Positions 11,885 through 24,720 of a stretch of DNA of 64,000 nt are shown in pieces. The DNA is from Stictocephala bisonia. Lineage: Eukaryota; Arthropoda; Insecta; Hemiptera; Membracidae. The translations under genes and the position numbers were made by a program. The stretch's first letter is position 1. Each line of letters begins with the position of its first letter. Location of the stretch: the NCBI GenBank assembly GCA_035578905.1, contig JAQJVL010000327.1, forward strand, positions 567,001-631,000, given 5' to 3'. The notes beneath the pieces were generated by a model that worked only from the letters and a program-made list of their open reading frames with translations, was not told where the DNA came from and did no database searches.

Positions 11885-12275
11885 CACTGTGGGTGGGTTA
11901 TTTATCAATACCACTGTACGTGTTCGGGTGGGTGTGTGAGTCAATACCACTGTACGTGTTCGGGTGGGTGTGTGAGTCAATACCACTGTACGTGTTCGGG
12001 TGGGTGTGTGAGTCAATACCACTGTACGTGTTCGGGTGGGCGAGAGGGTCAGTACCACTGTACGTGTACGGGTGGGCGAGTGGGTCAGTACCACTGTACG
12101 TGTATGGGTGAGTGGGTGGGTCAATACCACTGTACGTGTACGGGTGGGTGGGTGGGTCAGTACCACTGTACGTGTATGGGTAGGCGAGTGGGTCAGTACC
12201 ACTCTACGTGTATGGGTGGGTGGGTGGGTCAGTACCACTGTACGTGTACGGGTGGGTGAGTGGGTCAGTACCCAC
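11885..12275 (-). repeat. CACCCATACACGTAC minisatellite array
   Basis: About 12 units in reverse orientation (CAATACCACTGTACGTGT then TCGGGTGGGTG) lie in two sub-blocks. The first four units, about 36 bp apart, carry TTCGGG with GTGTGTGAG spacers. The rest, 31-36 bp, carry TATGGG or TACGGG with GGTGGGTCAG. Long open frames on both strands encode Cys/His/Gly or Thr/Pro/Val repeats. They follow from the repeat and shift frame between sub-blocks. Confidence 0.92.
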
Positions 12276-14054
12276 GTATTTGGTATATGTACAAACTAAC
12301 AGCACCAGTTATAATTACAAAAATGTACAAAAAAAAACAAAAAATTTGTACAAAAAAAACTTGGGTTGATATTGAGTGGTAACTCAGTTTCTCATCCTAC
12401 TTCCTCCCTCCATCATATAATCAGACGCAACCATATCCATATTATGTAAGGAAGTGAGAAATTACATATTTTGTATTTTGAATGCAAATTAATACATTTT
12501 AGTAGAACAGGGGTTGTGCGATAAAAATGATGATATCGCAGAATTTATAAGACACTAGTAAATGAAACCATTTTTTTCTATTTAAAGATTAAATATTTAA
12601 CTATGGATCCACAAAGAGCTAAAGTATTTGGGAAAACGTTTTTTTAATCAGTCTAAATATCTTCTGATACATGTCTTCTGATAGATGTCGTATCATATTC
12701 AAAGGGCTTATCCGTTGATATTCCTTGTAGACGTAAATCTATTTACACGCTAACAATATTAAACCTCCATCTGGCCAAGCTAACCAAATTAGTTTCGTTA
12801 TTTAGCGTATACAGTAAATAATAAATCTATATCTTTAATTAACATTAATCAAACGTTTACTAATCGTTTATTTGACTCTAGAGAGTGTCGATCCATAACT
12901 AAAGATTATTTTAAAACAAATATAATTTTATTTAATGTTCCTAAACAGACAATTGCTATTGTTATCTTCTACAGATGCTTGTTTGTGTATATCGCCATAA
13001 TTCATAGATTTTTTATTGTTTTAAATATATAGTATTTGCTATTTATATTATTTATATATATATATATTATTGTTATGTTATTTTAATGGTAACCCATTTT
13101 GAACAACTAATCGATCTTAGTAGAAGAAGGCACAGTTACGAAATGATACAATATTAGGCCTATATATACGTTTATTAAATACTTTTATTGGATCGTAAAC
13201 AGAGCACTATTTAAATGTAAGACGATGATTCCGTTCTATAAGCTGTAACTACTAGTGAAATAAACATGAAAAACATGGATCGTTCGATAAACTAGATAAA
13301 AACTAGTCAAATTGTACATTAATAGCAAACCAGTATAAAATTTGATGTAAAACCAGAAAAAAGGCTTAGTCAAAGTAAAGAAAATTACTAAAATGTTAAC
13401 TCTAAAAAAAATATAACAAAAATAACAATAATATAACATCGGTGCAATGCAGAATATATATTCTTTATTAAGAAGGTAATAATACAATAAAACATGCAAT
13501 AACAAATTAAATAGAATGACAGTAGCAATAAAATAACCTTGTGTAAAATCTTATTTATGACAATGCTATAAAATATTTACAAAATAGAGAGGTATGAATA
13601 ATAACATCACTATAATATAGAATAAAGTATTTTTTATTGTAGTATATGTTATTGTAATATATTAGTAAATTTTTAAAAATATTCAAATCGTGGTAAGTAG
13701 TGTTTGTTTGACGTTGACTGTTATTGAGCTTTTTATTAATAACAATTATGTCATATGAAAAATATACGAATCGAAAATGTTCCTATATTAATATTACTCT
13801 GTGTAACACTGGGATTTAACATAAACTTAGAAGGAATAATCAAAAGCGACAAACGCTAATTGTCAGCAAGTTGTTCCGTCAAAGTTCCTCCGTTAATACT
13901 TTGACAAATTTGGCAACAGTTATGACAAGCTCATATCTTCTGCTCTTATGACTTAGTCTAAACTATTGTTTGAATAAAAATCTCACACAATATATAAATG
14001 TATCACTCAACGTGCAAAATGTTTAAAATGTTGGTTTCAAATAAATAAAATAAA
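12276..14054. other. AT-rich DNA, nothing recognised
   Basis: There are poly-A rich runs near 12325-12360 and a short TA run near 13055. The minus-strand frame at 13236-13505 is a Phe/Tyr/Leu-rich chance frame in AT-rich DNA. Confidence 0.5.
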
Positions 14055-14062
14055 GATATTTA

Positions 14063-14406
14063 GGATCTTTTCAGTTAATTCACAACCAATACTGTTTTTT
14101 CCGTTAATTCACTACCACTTAATAAATATTCTATTGTTCTAAAAACTGTTTTCCAATCACTTTTACGGCAACAATGGTATTCCTTATTCACTAGGAATTT
14201 GATATCGCTGGCCTTATCTTATTACTTTCAAAGAACTTACACACGGAAAACGCATTTGGCCGTAAGTCAATCATTGGATTTACCAGTTTTTGGCCACTTT
14301 AGTGACAATCTGACTAATATAACCTAACCTAACCATAATTTCGATAAAAAAGTAGTGGTAGTGAAGTAACGGAAAAATGAGTGGTAGAGTATAACGGAAA
14401 AGGTCC
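14063..14406 (+). mobile_element. hAT-type MITE, intact, 8-bp TSD
   Basis: The ends are inverted copies: GGATCTTTTCAGTTAATTCA on the left, and GGACCTTTTCCGTTA reading inward from the right. Subterminal repeats of the phrase TTAATTCACTACCACT follow. An 8-bp direct repeat GATATTTA flanks it exactly (14055-14062 and 14407-14414). The length is 344 bp with no coding frame. 8-bp target duplications are typical of the hAT superfamily, so a non-autonomous hAT element is the best reading. Related copies lie at 20041, 25138, 33325 and 47721. The interior contains TAACCTAACCTAACC. Confidence 0.85.
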
Positions 14407-14414
14407 GATATTTA

Positions 14415-15416
14415 AATAAGACATCAAACCGTTTAATCTAATTAGATTGTTTAAAGACTTTCAGATGAGACGTCGTTACAACATGACCTGTGTAGTCTCG
14501 TTACTAACTGAGGTCAGCTTATGCTCCACAAGGGATTTTATTTTTAGCTATACAGGCAGGACCTACAACTTTACGTGGAATATAAAACACGTAGTGTAGG
14601 TCTCCTCTTCAGCTATCTGATTACTAAATTGCATTTAAAATATTTTAACATTTAAAAAGTACGGTAAGTATACGTAAATAAAATATAGTTTTATATTATA
14701 AATATTATATTACTAATTTCAATATCATATTACGTCAGCATAATGTAGTTTTAATGCTGCAATTGATGAAATAAGTTTCTTTGATTACAATATAATCAAA
14801 GATAGGTGACATTTTTTCAGACATTAACCTTCGATTACATGCAAATTTACAGTAGTAATAAATAAAATATAATAATCCTGAAAATTTAATACATTATATT
14901 TATTTGTTATTGTATAACAACACTCTAAAATAAACAACTCCTGTAACTTTTATTTACAAAAAATTAATGTACATAGGTTATTTTTCGTCACCATTTACAG
15001 ATAAAATTTATAAAACACGCCAAATTCCATAAAATGTATACAATGAAAAAACATGTTGTACCTTACATAATATAGATTGGTATTTTATAAGTCTTTACTA
15101 TTTTACATAATAAATGTTTTTAACATTACTAAATAATAATGTAGTAACTTCACTTTAGTGTGGCCTTTTCAATAATGATAACAATGTGCGTTACATGTAT
15201 AAAATTGGTACTACAAATCATTTTCGGACAAACCGATAACTTTTTAATTTGTTGCAAACATTCACAATTGCCCATTTTCTGATTGATAATTAATATTAAA
15301 ACGTTTTAAAATGTTTAATATTAATAGTTTTAAATTGTCAGTATTTGAAACAATATTTATTCTGTTTGTACATAGTTTGACGTCCTATAAAACATGTATT
15401 CGGCTCTTAAAAGTAA
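14415..15416. other. AT-rich DNA, nothing recognised
   Basis: No coding frame, RNA gene or repeat is supported here. Confidence 0.5.
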
Positions 15417-16378
15417 AACGATTGCTGGTCCTAAAACGTTAAACATGGAGATTGATCACCAGTAAATATTCATGAATACCCCTCTCCACAGTCATAAAGT
15501 ATCACTAACTACTATATGATGAAATATGGAAAATGACACGATTGCTGGTCCTAAAACGTTAAACATGGAGATTGATCACCAGTAGTTATTTATGAATACC
15601 CTTCTCCACAGTCATAAAGTATCACTAACTACTATATGATGAAATATGGAAAATGACACGATTGCTGGTCCTAGAACGTTAAACATGGAGATTGATCGCA
15701 AGTAGTTATTTATGAATACCCCTCTCCACAGTCATAAAGTATCACTAACTACTATATGATGAAATATGGAAAATGACACGATTGCTGGTCCTAAAACGTT
15801 AAACATGGAGATTGATCACCAGTAGTTATTTATGAATACCCCTCTCAACAGTCATAAAATATCACTAACTACTATATGATGAAATATGGAAAATGACACG
15901 ATTGCTAGTCCTAAAACGTTAAACATGGAGATTGATCACCAGTAGATATTCATGAATACCCCTCTCAACAGTCATAAAGTATCACTAACTACTATATGAT
16001 GAAATATGGAAAATAAAACGATTGCTGGTCCTAAAACGTTAAACATGGAGATTGATCACCAGTAGATATTCATGAATACCCCTCTCAACAGTCATAAAGT
16101 ATCACTAACTACTATATGATGAAATATGGAAAATAAAACGATTGCTGGTCCTAAAACGTTAAACATGGAGATTGATCACCAGTAGATATTCATGAATACC
16201 CCTCTCAACAGTTATAAAGTATCACTAACTACTATATGATGATATATGGAAAATGACACGATTGCTGGTCCTAAAACGTTAAACTTGGAGATTGATCACC
16301 AGTAGTTATTTATGAATACCCCTCTCCACAGTCATAAAGTATCACTAACTACTATATGATGAAATATGGAAAATGACA
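15417..16378. repeat. 120-bp satellite, 8 copies in exact phase
   Basis: Eight head-to-tail monomers of exactly 120 bp run without a single indel. Each starts near ACGATTGCTGGTCCTAAAAC and ends near GATGAAATATGGAAAATGAC. Differences are scattered substitutions (for example CTCCACAG versus CTCAACAG). Each monomer holds a short inverted pair, CTGGT with ACCAG, about 36 bp apart. The array ends abruptly at a T-run. The perfect length conservation suggests recent amplification or ongoing gene conversion. No frame stays open through it. Confidence 0.96.
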
Positions 16379-16944
16379 TTTTTTTTCAAATTACGAAGCT
16401 TGGGCGATTTTTTTTAATGTCATTACTTGAAATTTGTGTAAATAAGATTACTATAAAATGGCATTTTAATTAGCTAGCTAATGTCTTTTAATTCAAATAT
16501 TATTTATTGTAATTTACTTTAAATTGACGTTACATTACCCCATAAAACAAAAGTAATTATTTATAAAGTCTTTTTGCTGTTTACTGATAAGGAATATAGT
16601 TTATTTTATACTGATTAATATTAATAGACTATAAATATAATAATTTAAAATTAAAGTTATTAAAATTACATAGGAGAGTGGAAGATTATTGTAAAGATTA
16701 TGATCAAAAAGTGATAAATATGTCGAACAATAATTTACTAGGTTTCGGTTTATGGCGGTAAAAATAGACGTTCAGATCCCCGCTTCCATGAAGTCAAACA
16801 TTAGTTGGTATCATATGTTACTATAAACAACTTTATGTTTATAAATGCATATTTTTATGAGATATAATATTTAAAGGTAATATATCCATGTTTAGTTCCT
16901 AATATTGAACAAATTATATAAACACTTGGAGAAAAAAATATTAT
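16379..16944. other. AT-rich DNA, nothing recognised
   Basis: Starts with an 8-T run at the satellite edge. No gene or repeat is seen. Confidence 0.5.
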
Positions 16945-17345
16945 GATATTTGCATGTGATATTGTCGATTCTCTTAATACCAATATGCCTTCCACTCAAT
17001 GGCTGCCATCGGTATGAACACTTCTAGAGTGGTGTGAGGTGTCTATGTTGGGAGGTAGAAATTTATTTCTGTTTGGGTGGGGAAGGGAAGTATAAGTGTT
17101 TTTACAACTTGTCATACAGTTGAAAATCATACCAATACTACGTGGTTTGGGTTCCACCTAAAACTGTAGGTAATTTAGTTGCCCTGGATATTGGGCTAGT
17201 AGTAGAAACAGTCTTCATAAAAAACAGTCGACCTCAGGTAGTATCAATGATTACACTCGTTCATGTAAAACTATCAAACTCATTCATACCATATATTTAC
17301 CAATATATTTACTATGCTCAGAAATGAATGATAAATAGTAACAAT
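16945..17345 (+). repeat. dispersed SINE-like element, 5'-truncated copy
   Basis: This aligns along its length with 54395-54760. Shared phrases include TCTCTTAATA, TCAATGG, ACACTTCTAGAG (ACACTACTAGAG), ACTACGTGGTTTG, GATATTGGGCTA, ATGATTACACTCGTTCAT and the end ATGAATGATAAAT. It lacks the 7SL-like head seen at 54321 and ends in an (AATA)n tail (17341-17360), as retroposed SINEs do. The 61-codon frame at 17142-17327 falls inside it and is not a gene. Confidence 0.75.
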
Positions 17346-18662
17346 AAATAATAATAAATAAGATATACGCTAATTACTTGAAATTTTAAATGTAATATTG
17401 CTTTTAATATAATGATAACCAAAGGTGTATACAACTTCTTTTAAATAGTGTATTACGTTTAACAAAAAATAAACTAATGCGTAAATTTTACGAATATAAA
17501 AAAAAATGTCTAAATAGCTGAGCACAGTTTTACTAAATTATTAAAAAGCCAAACCTTAAGAATCTAAAATCAAAGAGGAGCAACTACTTTCTTTACAAAG
17601 TCAAAGCACTTTTGTACTTGGAATTTGGATATGATTAAATCGCTTGAAGCCGGAATAACAACAGAAATTTATTGGAATTTATTGGTATTTTTCGCTCGTT
17701 CAACCCTCTAAACTGACAGAGACAGCATATAACCTTGAAGGATACCAGAACCTTACATATATTGTTCTATTTAACATATATCTTGCATTTATGTTTCACA
17801 GAAAAGTTTAACAACACTCATATCCCATAAAATATCTTTATTCTACATTCATTCCTAACATAAACAAGTAAAACTGTATTTTTCCTCTCTTACACAATAA
17901 TAATTGTAATATAAGTATTACAATCATAGTTTTGCTTGAAATTACTGTTTTTTCTTCGTTTTTTATATCCTAAAATAAATTTATTACGGTTTTTATGTCA
18001 TCTATATTATGACAAAATGTTTATAAGTTAATAAGAACACCCATGTAAATAATTATAATGGTGATATTTATATTATTAGAAGAATGTATGTTTAATGTGC
18101 TAGTTCATTAAATTTTAAAATAATACCTATTATAAAAAATAATCAAACCACAAACATGTAAAAACGTCCATTCATGGAAGTGCTTGAAGCGTATGAATGT
18201 CGGTTTGTAAATAAAAATGAATTATTAAGTATAATAAACAAACCAAACACGATTGGTTTGATTTTAGAGTAATTACTTTCAACCATTGTCTCAATAATGG
18301 CATGAGTAGTAATTGTTACATATAATGTATTGTATATCGATATTCATGTAATGAGATATCGGTGAAACATCATTTGTGGTGGCTGTTGTTTATTTATTGG
18401 ATGGAGTATTAATGATTGATATTATTGGCATACATCAATTAAACAATTTAAAATACTATTTATACTACTATTTACTACAAAACACATATTATACTTACTA
18501 ATAATTATTGTTTACTATATAAATAGTCGTATAATATTATACGCTAAATTGATCATTTATTTATTATTGCTTATTACTATAAGTTCCCAATTATATTTAA
18601 GTACATTGGGTTAAATGTAAGAAAGGGAGTTTAAGTCGTAACCTTGCATGTTGCTAAAGATT
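17346..18662. other. AT-rich DNA, nothing recognised
   Basis: No coding frame or clear repeat is seen beyond short AT microsatellite stretches. Confidence 0.5.
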
Positions 18663-18827
18663 TATTAAACCCTACCACTTACCCATACACATACATAAGT
18701 AAAGATATGCTCAGTAAAAACCTTCCCTCCCACCCATACACGTACGGTGGTATTGACGCTCCCACCCACATATTTACGTATGGAAACTCCCAACCACCCA
18801 TACACGTACGTTGGTAATGAAACCTGT
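18663..18827 (+). repeat. CACCCATACACGTAC minisatellite, scattered units
   Basis: Four units are separated by unrelated sequence: TTACCCATACACATACATAAG, CACCCATACACGTACGGTGG with TATTGACG, CACCCACATATTTACGTATGG, and CACCCATACACGTACGTTGG with TAATGA. The last differs from the 10258 copy at one base. Confidence 0.8.
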
Positions 18828-19048
18828 CAGTAATAGCTTTTTAGTAATACTAATATATTAATAAAAATGTGTTCATGTTGTACTATCTTGTAATGTTTTG
18901 AGCCAGACGGTACCTAAAGCTATTTATTTTCTATATTTAAAACAATTTTGTAACCTGAAATAACCAGGCTGGAAACATTTCTTAAATTTTAAATCTTACG
19001 TTTGAGTAATGTAGTATCCAGAGTTAGAATAAAGCTAACCCTTTACGT

Positions 19049-19356
19049 TTAAGAGAAATTCGGCGAACAGTAACCTGACAGTCGTGTAAGAGAGAGGGCT
19101 TGTAACGACTTGAATAAGTCGGGGATATAAGACCATAAACTCGTAGATGAGCCGTATAAGTGGGTCCTTGAAGCGTTACGTGTGAAAAGGGCAAATATAG
19201 GATCATAACTGTCATAAACGTAGAAGGAGAGAGGCTCTTTCACGTCGTAAACGTATCCATGAAATGTAAGAGGTCCAGCAATGACACGAGTTTGGCCAAG
19301 GAAACTGTTCTTGTCGTATTTATTGCCTTTAAATATAGTTCCTTTACCTTACCATA
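19049..19356 (-). other. unclassified coding-like open frame
   Basis: A minus-strand frame of about 100 codons stays open from about 19356 to the stop at 19049. The segment is less AT-rich and has less biased codons than its surroundings. The upstream part reads KYDKNSFLGQTRV and PLTFHGYVYDVKEPLSFYVYD. An ATG at 19243 gives 64 residues. The Asp/Tyr-rich strands vaguely suggest a beta-sandwich, but I do not recognise the family. It could be a decayed exon or a transposon fragment. A second frame on the same strand is its shadow. No splice sites were confirmed. Confidence 0.25.
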
Positions 19357-20040
19357 TGATTGTATTTCCTATCGTAATGTATCATAGACGATAGACCTTA
19401 GCTGTACAATACACTGTGTCACGTCTTTTTCTTTTTTTTGTACATAATAATTTACTTAGATCGTATCCTTATAAAATGTATACAGGTTCCTCAAACCGTG
19501 CTTTCTTACTGATCCTGGATTATATTTTTATCCTATACTTTAGTTTTAAACCTATAATAATAATACATTGATACTAAATTACGTGTGTTAATGGGGGTAA
19601 GTTAATCAATAATACAGTAAGTTTATAGTTGGTGGGAGAATATGTACTTAAAACTCTTCACTCATATGAGTAAATTGATGCCAGATTTTTATATTATTTT
19701 ATCTTAAGTTTTCACAGATTTTGCCAGTGGTCTCCCCAACTATCTCTGTTCATCCCTTTTTCAGTCTCTCTCTCCAGCACGTGCTTAAATCACTAAGCGC
19801 CAAGGCCTTATCCCCTCAGACACAACCTTTACCACTCTGTATTAATTAATCACCCCTCACTCAATATTACGTAACAGTTACCTATACCTTAACAGTTAAC
19901 TTAAAATATATTATAAATAATATGAATTAACTTTAAATACCTGCTTTTTCGTAAAGAAAAATACTAATTTGATTTGCTTTCACTTTCTTAATGATTAGTG
20001 AATCATTTTGAAACCTTGCTTTATTTACTTTATCTTATTT
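19357..20040. other. no gene seen
   Basis: AT-rich with one mildly pyrimidine-rich stretch (19735-19860). Nothing is supported. Confidence 0.5.
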
Positions 20041-20222
20041 GGACGTTTTCTGTAAATTCACTACCACTACTTTTTTATATTATGTTATGTTAGGTTAGGT
20101 GGCTATTAAAGTTGATCACAAACTGGTAAATCCAATGATCGACTTACCGTCGAATGCGCTCTCCGTCTGTAAGTTCTTGGAAAGCGATAAGATGTTGCCA
20201 GCGATATAGGATTTCCAGCATA
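20041..20222 (-). mobile_element. hAT-type MITE, truncated copy
   Basis: Begins GGACGTTTTCTGTAAATTCA and then CTACCACTAC. It continues with the family interior (GGTTAGGTGGC, CAAACTGGTAAATCCAATGA, GTAAGTTCTTGGAAAGCGAT). Relative to 14063-14406 it is in the opposite orientation. It breaks off near TTTCCAGC and lacks the far terminal repeat. Confidence 0.75.
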
Positions 20223-23200
20223 TTGTACAAGATCATAATTACAAAGTAAATACTTTTTGACACCCCATATTTGTCATATTTTCAGGGGACAGACCACGAG
20301 GAGTTAAACGAAAATCTTCAGCTTAGGCCTAGTTTGAGTTTGGTATCAAAAGAAAGGTCTATTCAAGAACATTCATTTCCACAAACCGGACTTTCAAAAG
20401 TTTATCCATTCCAGAGTAACGGTAACTCGAATTTCAACGTAACTAATTTGAACAATATTATTTATCCGTTATTTATCGGCTGTAAGTAAATTATTATCAT
20501 CAAAAATTATACCTTATAGAACACAGTTATTAAATTAAATTATCTATGGAAAAAATAACGTTGTTGTAAAAGCGTTTCCATATTTTTTCTCACCATGTGT
20601 ATTTAAAAATATTCAATATCTACATACATTTAAAATGATAACTATTAGTATTCTAACTGTAAAAATACTAATGATCGAACAGCCTCTCATTATATGAAAA
20701 ATGAGTATATATTTTTAAGGAAATCAACTTAAAAATCACATATTTCCTGAAATCACCAATTACTCCAAGAATAGTTATTCTAAGAAAATGTGGAACTCAG
20801 TTAAACTACTTAATGCCTTTAGATCTACCCGAATAATTATTTTTTAATATTCAACTTTACATCAATATTCATGATCGTTTATATATGGATCAAGTCATTG
20901 TATATTAACGATGTTAACAATATTTAACTATGCACTAAACTTGTGCTGTAAATATTCTTTGAATCGCTCCAGACAAAAAGTTTACGTGAGATATACTTCG
21001 ATAAACAACGTGGGTTGTCACAAGTTGGCTTTTCAAATATCCTGTGTTTCCTCCGTTGACAAGCTTGACATGAGCTTTGAAACGCTAACGCCCACCTTTG
21101 GTACAAGAAGTTTGTATTGTCTGTTTAAACATTACATTCAACAATCTACTAAAGTACTTACAGTTTTATATCACTGGTTATTTTTCATTGCGTATAAATT
21201 TATGAATTTGTAAAAAAGTATTTCGTAAATGTATTTCAAACATTTATTAGTTTACCAAAATACGACTATTTTAAACATTAAATTTACTAAATTAAAATAT
21301 CTTCAATTTGTAATGAAGATTATAATACAATATTACTATGTATGTTTAAATGAAATATCTCATTTTATATTGGGCACTTAATAAAGAAAACGATTATTTA
21401 TTTATTTATAAATTACTGGCATAATGTAATATGTTTTATAGTACAGTTTGAATTTGAGTATAAATATATTTGCTTCAATTTTTGAAAATCATCTATAATG
21501 TAACACTTACATAACTTCACATGTGGTTCCAATATTATTTCCACGAAACTAGAGATATTTTTAAACCTGCGGAATATAATAAGACCAATACACTTATACA
21601 CTTGTTAGATTATGTTTAAAATCAATACTCAGTAATTATTTTCTCAAGTGTCTTCATCCCTTACATAACAGATAAAATTATAAAAAAATTAATTATAAAG
21701 TACTATATCTAGTTTAAAATATTAAATATTTATATATTGGCCGATTGTAAAACTGTATAGGCAATATTTTGTACTCTGCATCTAGTTTTAGAGGTAGGAA
21801 ATAAAATAGAAGTATGTTCATACTAAATACATGGACCACAGATTTGTACATGTAACCATGGAATTTACTTAAACTAACGTTGTATAAACTTATTTAATAA
21901 AATACTAAGGATGTATACAGAAAACATACGAATTTCTATACAACCAGTTAGTACATATGTATTTTAATGATTCTATTGATAATGCTATTTAAATCATAGG
22001 TTTAAAGGATATCAATTATTTTAACACTCTTCAATCAATGAAATGTTGCTCATGCAATCCGCTGATTAAAGCTGTTATATTTAATTTTTGCCAATTTTAT
22101 TTAAATACAGTATACTGTAACCATGTCCTTAGTGTTTAAAACAGTTTTAAAATATTTAGCGCATTATAATTTATGTAAATATGTTTTAATATCCAAGTTT
22201 TCATTATAATATAAGGGAATTAAATTGCTTACTTAAATTTGCCTTCAATTGATGTATCAACAATATATTTAGTGGGCACTTATAACACCATACAGAACAC
22301 TATTATTATTATGTCGCAAAAAGTAAATTAAAATTTATTAAATAATGACACAGTTAATCACTCAATTCTACCATCTAAATTGTATAATATGAGAATAGAG
22401 GTATATATTGAGATTTTATAAAGGCTCCTTAAAGATGGTATTCAGATTGGTAATATAAACTAAACTAAAAGCCAACCAACCCAGATAAATGTTGAGGAAA
22501 CTCAAGGATGCATTATTGGACCAATATTATTTTAATTATTTGTGGAATACATTATTTATTATCTCGTCGTAAAGAAAGTTTTTGAAATAAATAATAATAT
22601 TATTTTTATTGTAAAATTGTGCTTGTTTTATTGTCATATGTATTTATATGTGTAGTTATTTATGTATCTACTACTAAATAAATCATTTTTCATAAATGTA
22701 AAATAAATTGTACACAATCATGTTGGAGTGTAACATATTTTTTTACAATTTTTACTATCTAATCTTTCTTTAATAACCTACTTTAGTTCTTACGAATTTT
22801 TTGTGTATGATTATAAAATATTATCTTTATGTGTACTAACAACGTAAACGCTTTTCTATTGAACACAAACAATATTAAATATATCTTTAGCTGAAAAATA
22901 TTTAAAAGTCAAGACAATATATATCATTTAATAATAATACCAGATTTAAACAATTTACATCCAAATAATGTGTCGTTAATTGTAAAGAGACCATCATAAA
23001 ACAATTTATGTTTTCAGTTCAATTTTAATTTTCTATTTATTGAAATGTATTAACAATAGTAAGAGCATCATAAACATTTAAATAATGAAGAAGAAGCTGA
23101 TATATGTTTATTGATCAACTCTTAAACTTAGTTTATCAATATAAGAATTGTTATTATATTTAATACAAAGTACCAGTAGTTCCTGTATTCATAAACAATT

Positions 23201-23560
23201 TACTTATTCCTACTATAAAGGAGTGAAACACAGTTCCCAACTTGTTAACCGATGTAATTTGATTCTGTACAAGCTCAGTGATCACCACATACTGGTTCAG
23301 CATGCAGAAAACGCTAATGAATATAACGTATTGGAAATATTCGTGTGTTAAAATATTACTTATTTTAATGAGCTACCCAAACTATTTAATTTTCAGAGCA
23401 TTTTTCTAGTAACTTATTTTAATATGAGACGCACTCAAGCTATTGGTGAAAATGAGTGGTAAATGAGGTTTATGGGTAATAAACAAGTATGACAATTATT
23501 ATTAAAGTAAACTGGCCCTAAGAAAAGGTTATTATTTAATATGAAGGGTAACTCGAAAAA
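20223..23560. other. long AT-rich stretch without genes
   Basis: Several 60-100 codon frames occur (for example 20271-20489, 20911-21213 and 23148-23351). None shows a motif, a splice context or a codon pattern different from the background, so I call none. No tandem array is present. Confidence 0.5.
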
Positions 23561-23569
23561 AAATTAAAG

Positions 23570-23780
23570 GACCAAAAGGATAGCGAAGAATCCAAATCAC
23601 GCAGTATTGGTGTGATTTTTAGTATGTTGATAATTATTTCTCTTGTATAACACCGAATTATAGTAAACCACACCCTAGACGTATCTCATATCTTTAAACG
23701 TCGATGGAAAATATTGAGCGTACGCAAGGTCAGTTGGAATAGAACTTAAAACAGAGCATATTGTCTACAGTCTAAACAAC
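23570..23780. repeat. duplication block Y, copy A
   Basis: Weak but ordered similarity to 31180-31380. Shared phrases are GTATGTTGATAA, a TTCTCTT-then-CATAAC-like run, CATCTCA/CATATC and GCGTACGCAAGGTCAG (GCGTACGCCAAGTCAG). It is followed at larger distances by blocks X and W in the same order as in copy B. Confidence 0.45.
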
Positions 23781-23864
23781 ACTCATTCCCCAAATAGCTG
23801 GATTACAGCTTTACGCCACAGTACCCGCTTATTTATTTATTGGTTTATTGTATTACTTATAGAT

Positions 23865-23965
23865 AAGTCTGGGGTGTCCATGTTAGGTGGTAGTCAGTGT
23901 TCTGATGCTGTGTAGAACCATGTTCTGGTAACTTTACATTAGGACTGACGAAATAAATTCTGCAG
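23865..23965 (+). repeat. fragment of the 54.4-kb SINE-like family
   Basis: TCTGGGGTGTCCATGTTAGG, then TGGTAGTCAGTGTTCTGATG, matches the body around 54471-54525 (TGTAGTGTCCGTGTTGAATGG, TAGTCAATGTTCAGATG). Only about 100 bp is retained. Confidence 0.6.
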
Positions 23966-24308
23966 TCGCTTATAAGTGTAGATCGGTTTTAGAGCGTTAA
24001 CTTAAATGATATAAAATCGTTTTACCTTTACACCTTTACTTACTTCATATTATGTATTAAGTTAATGTAGTATGATATTTTTTTATTTCTGTTTAAATTA
24101 AAAATAATCCGTATAAGCCTATCTTTTTTTTTTTATTTATTTTTTTTTTCTTTTTGATTTGACATATCGCCGCATTTTGTTTATAAGTATTCCAATGTGA
24201 ATATCTCAAATATCTGCTTTTTCATCACTTTAAAATTTTTATTTTTATTTATACAATAGTCAAATATAATTGTTTAGAGAATTTTTGTAAAGAGTTTATG
24301 CTAAACCG

Positions 24309-24720
24309 ATCTCCCACACACCCACCAAACAGGTACGGTGGTTTTAACCCACCCGTCTGCCCATACTCATCTGCCCACCCATCAGGTCATACAAGTATGG
24401 TGGTATTGGTCCACCCACCTCTACATATACTTTATCAGTGGCATTTACATTTGCAGTGATATTTACCCACCCACCCATACCGTACAAAGGTATTGACCCA
24501 CCTACACACGTTCAGCGTTGTTGAAATTACACCTACGGTGGTATTGACCCACAACCCCACCCATACATGTACATTAGTAATGCCCAATAACCCGTACAGT
24601 GGTATTACCCCACCCACCTACCCATACAAATACCATGGTACTGACCCACCCATCCACTCACAAACCTACACTGGTATTGACCCGTCCACCCACCCATACA
24701 CATACAGTGGTAACAATTAG
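24309..24720 (+). repeat. CACCCATACACGTAC minisatellite, diverged array
   Basis: About 11 loosely spaced units vary strongly (CACCAAACAGGTACGGTGG, CACCCATACCGTACAAAGG, CACCCATACATGTACATTAG, CACCCATACACATACAGTGG). The conserved elements are CACCCATAC, GTAC, and GGTATTGACCCA. It is much less homogeneous than the arrays at 7.2, 11.9 and 52.6 kb, so it is older. Open frames across it are repeat artefacts. Confidence 0.85.

Noticed and set aside
11792..12259. 148-149-codon frames on both strands
   Set aside because: Repeat-driven frames in the minisatellite array, with no start context or asymmetry between strands.
15417..16378. Satellite-encoded hammerhead ribozyme
   Set aside because: A TGATGA string is present, but the full CTGATGA...GAAA core with three matching stems is not.
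17142..17327. 61-codon gene
   Set aside because: It lies inside a SINE-like element and the frame is not kept in the copy at 54.6 kb.
20271..21213. Small genes in overlapping short frames
   Set aside because: No motif, no splice context, and composition equal to the surrounding AT-rich DNA.
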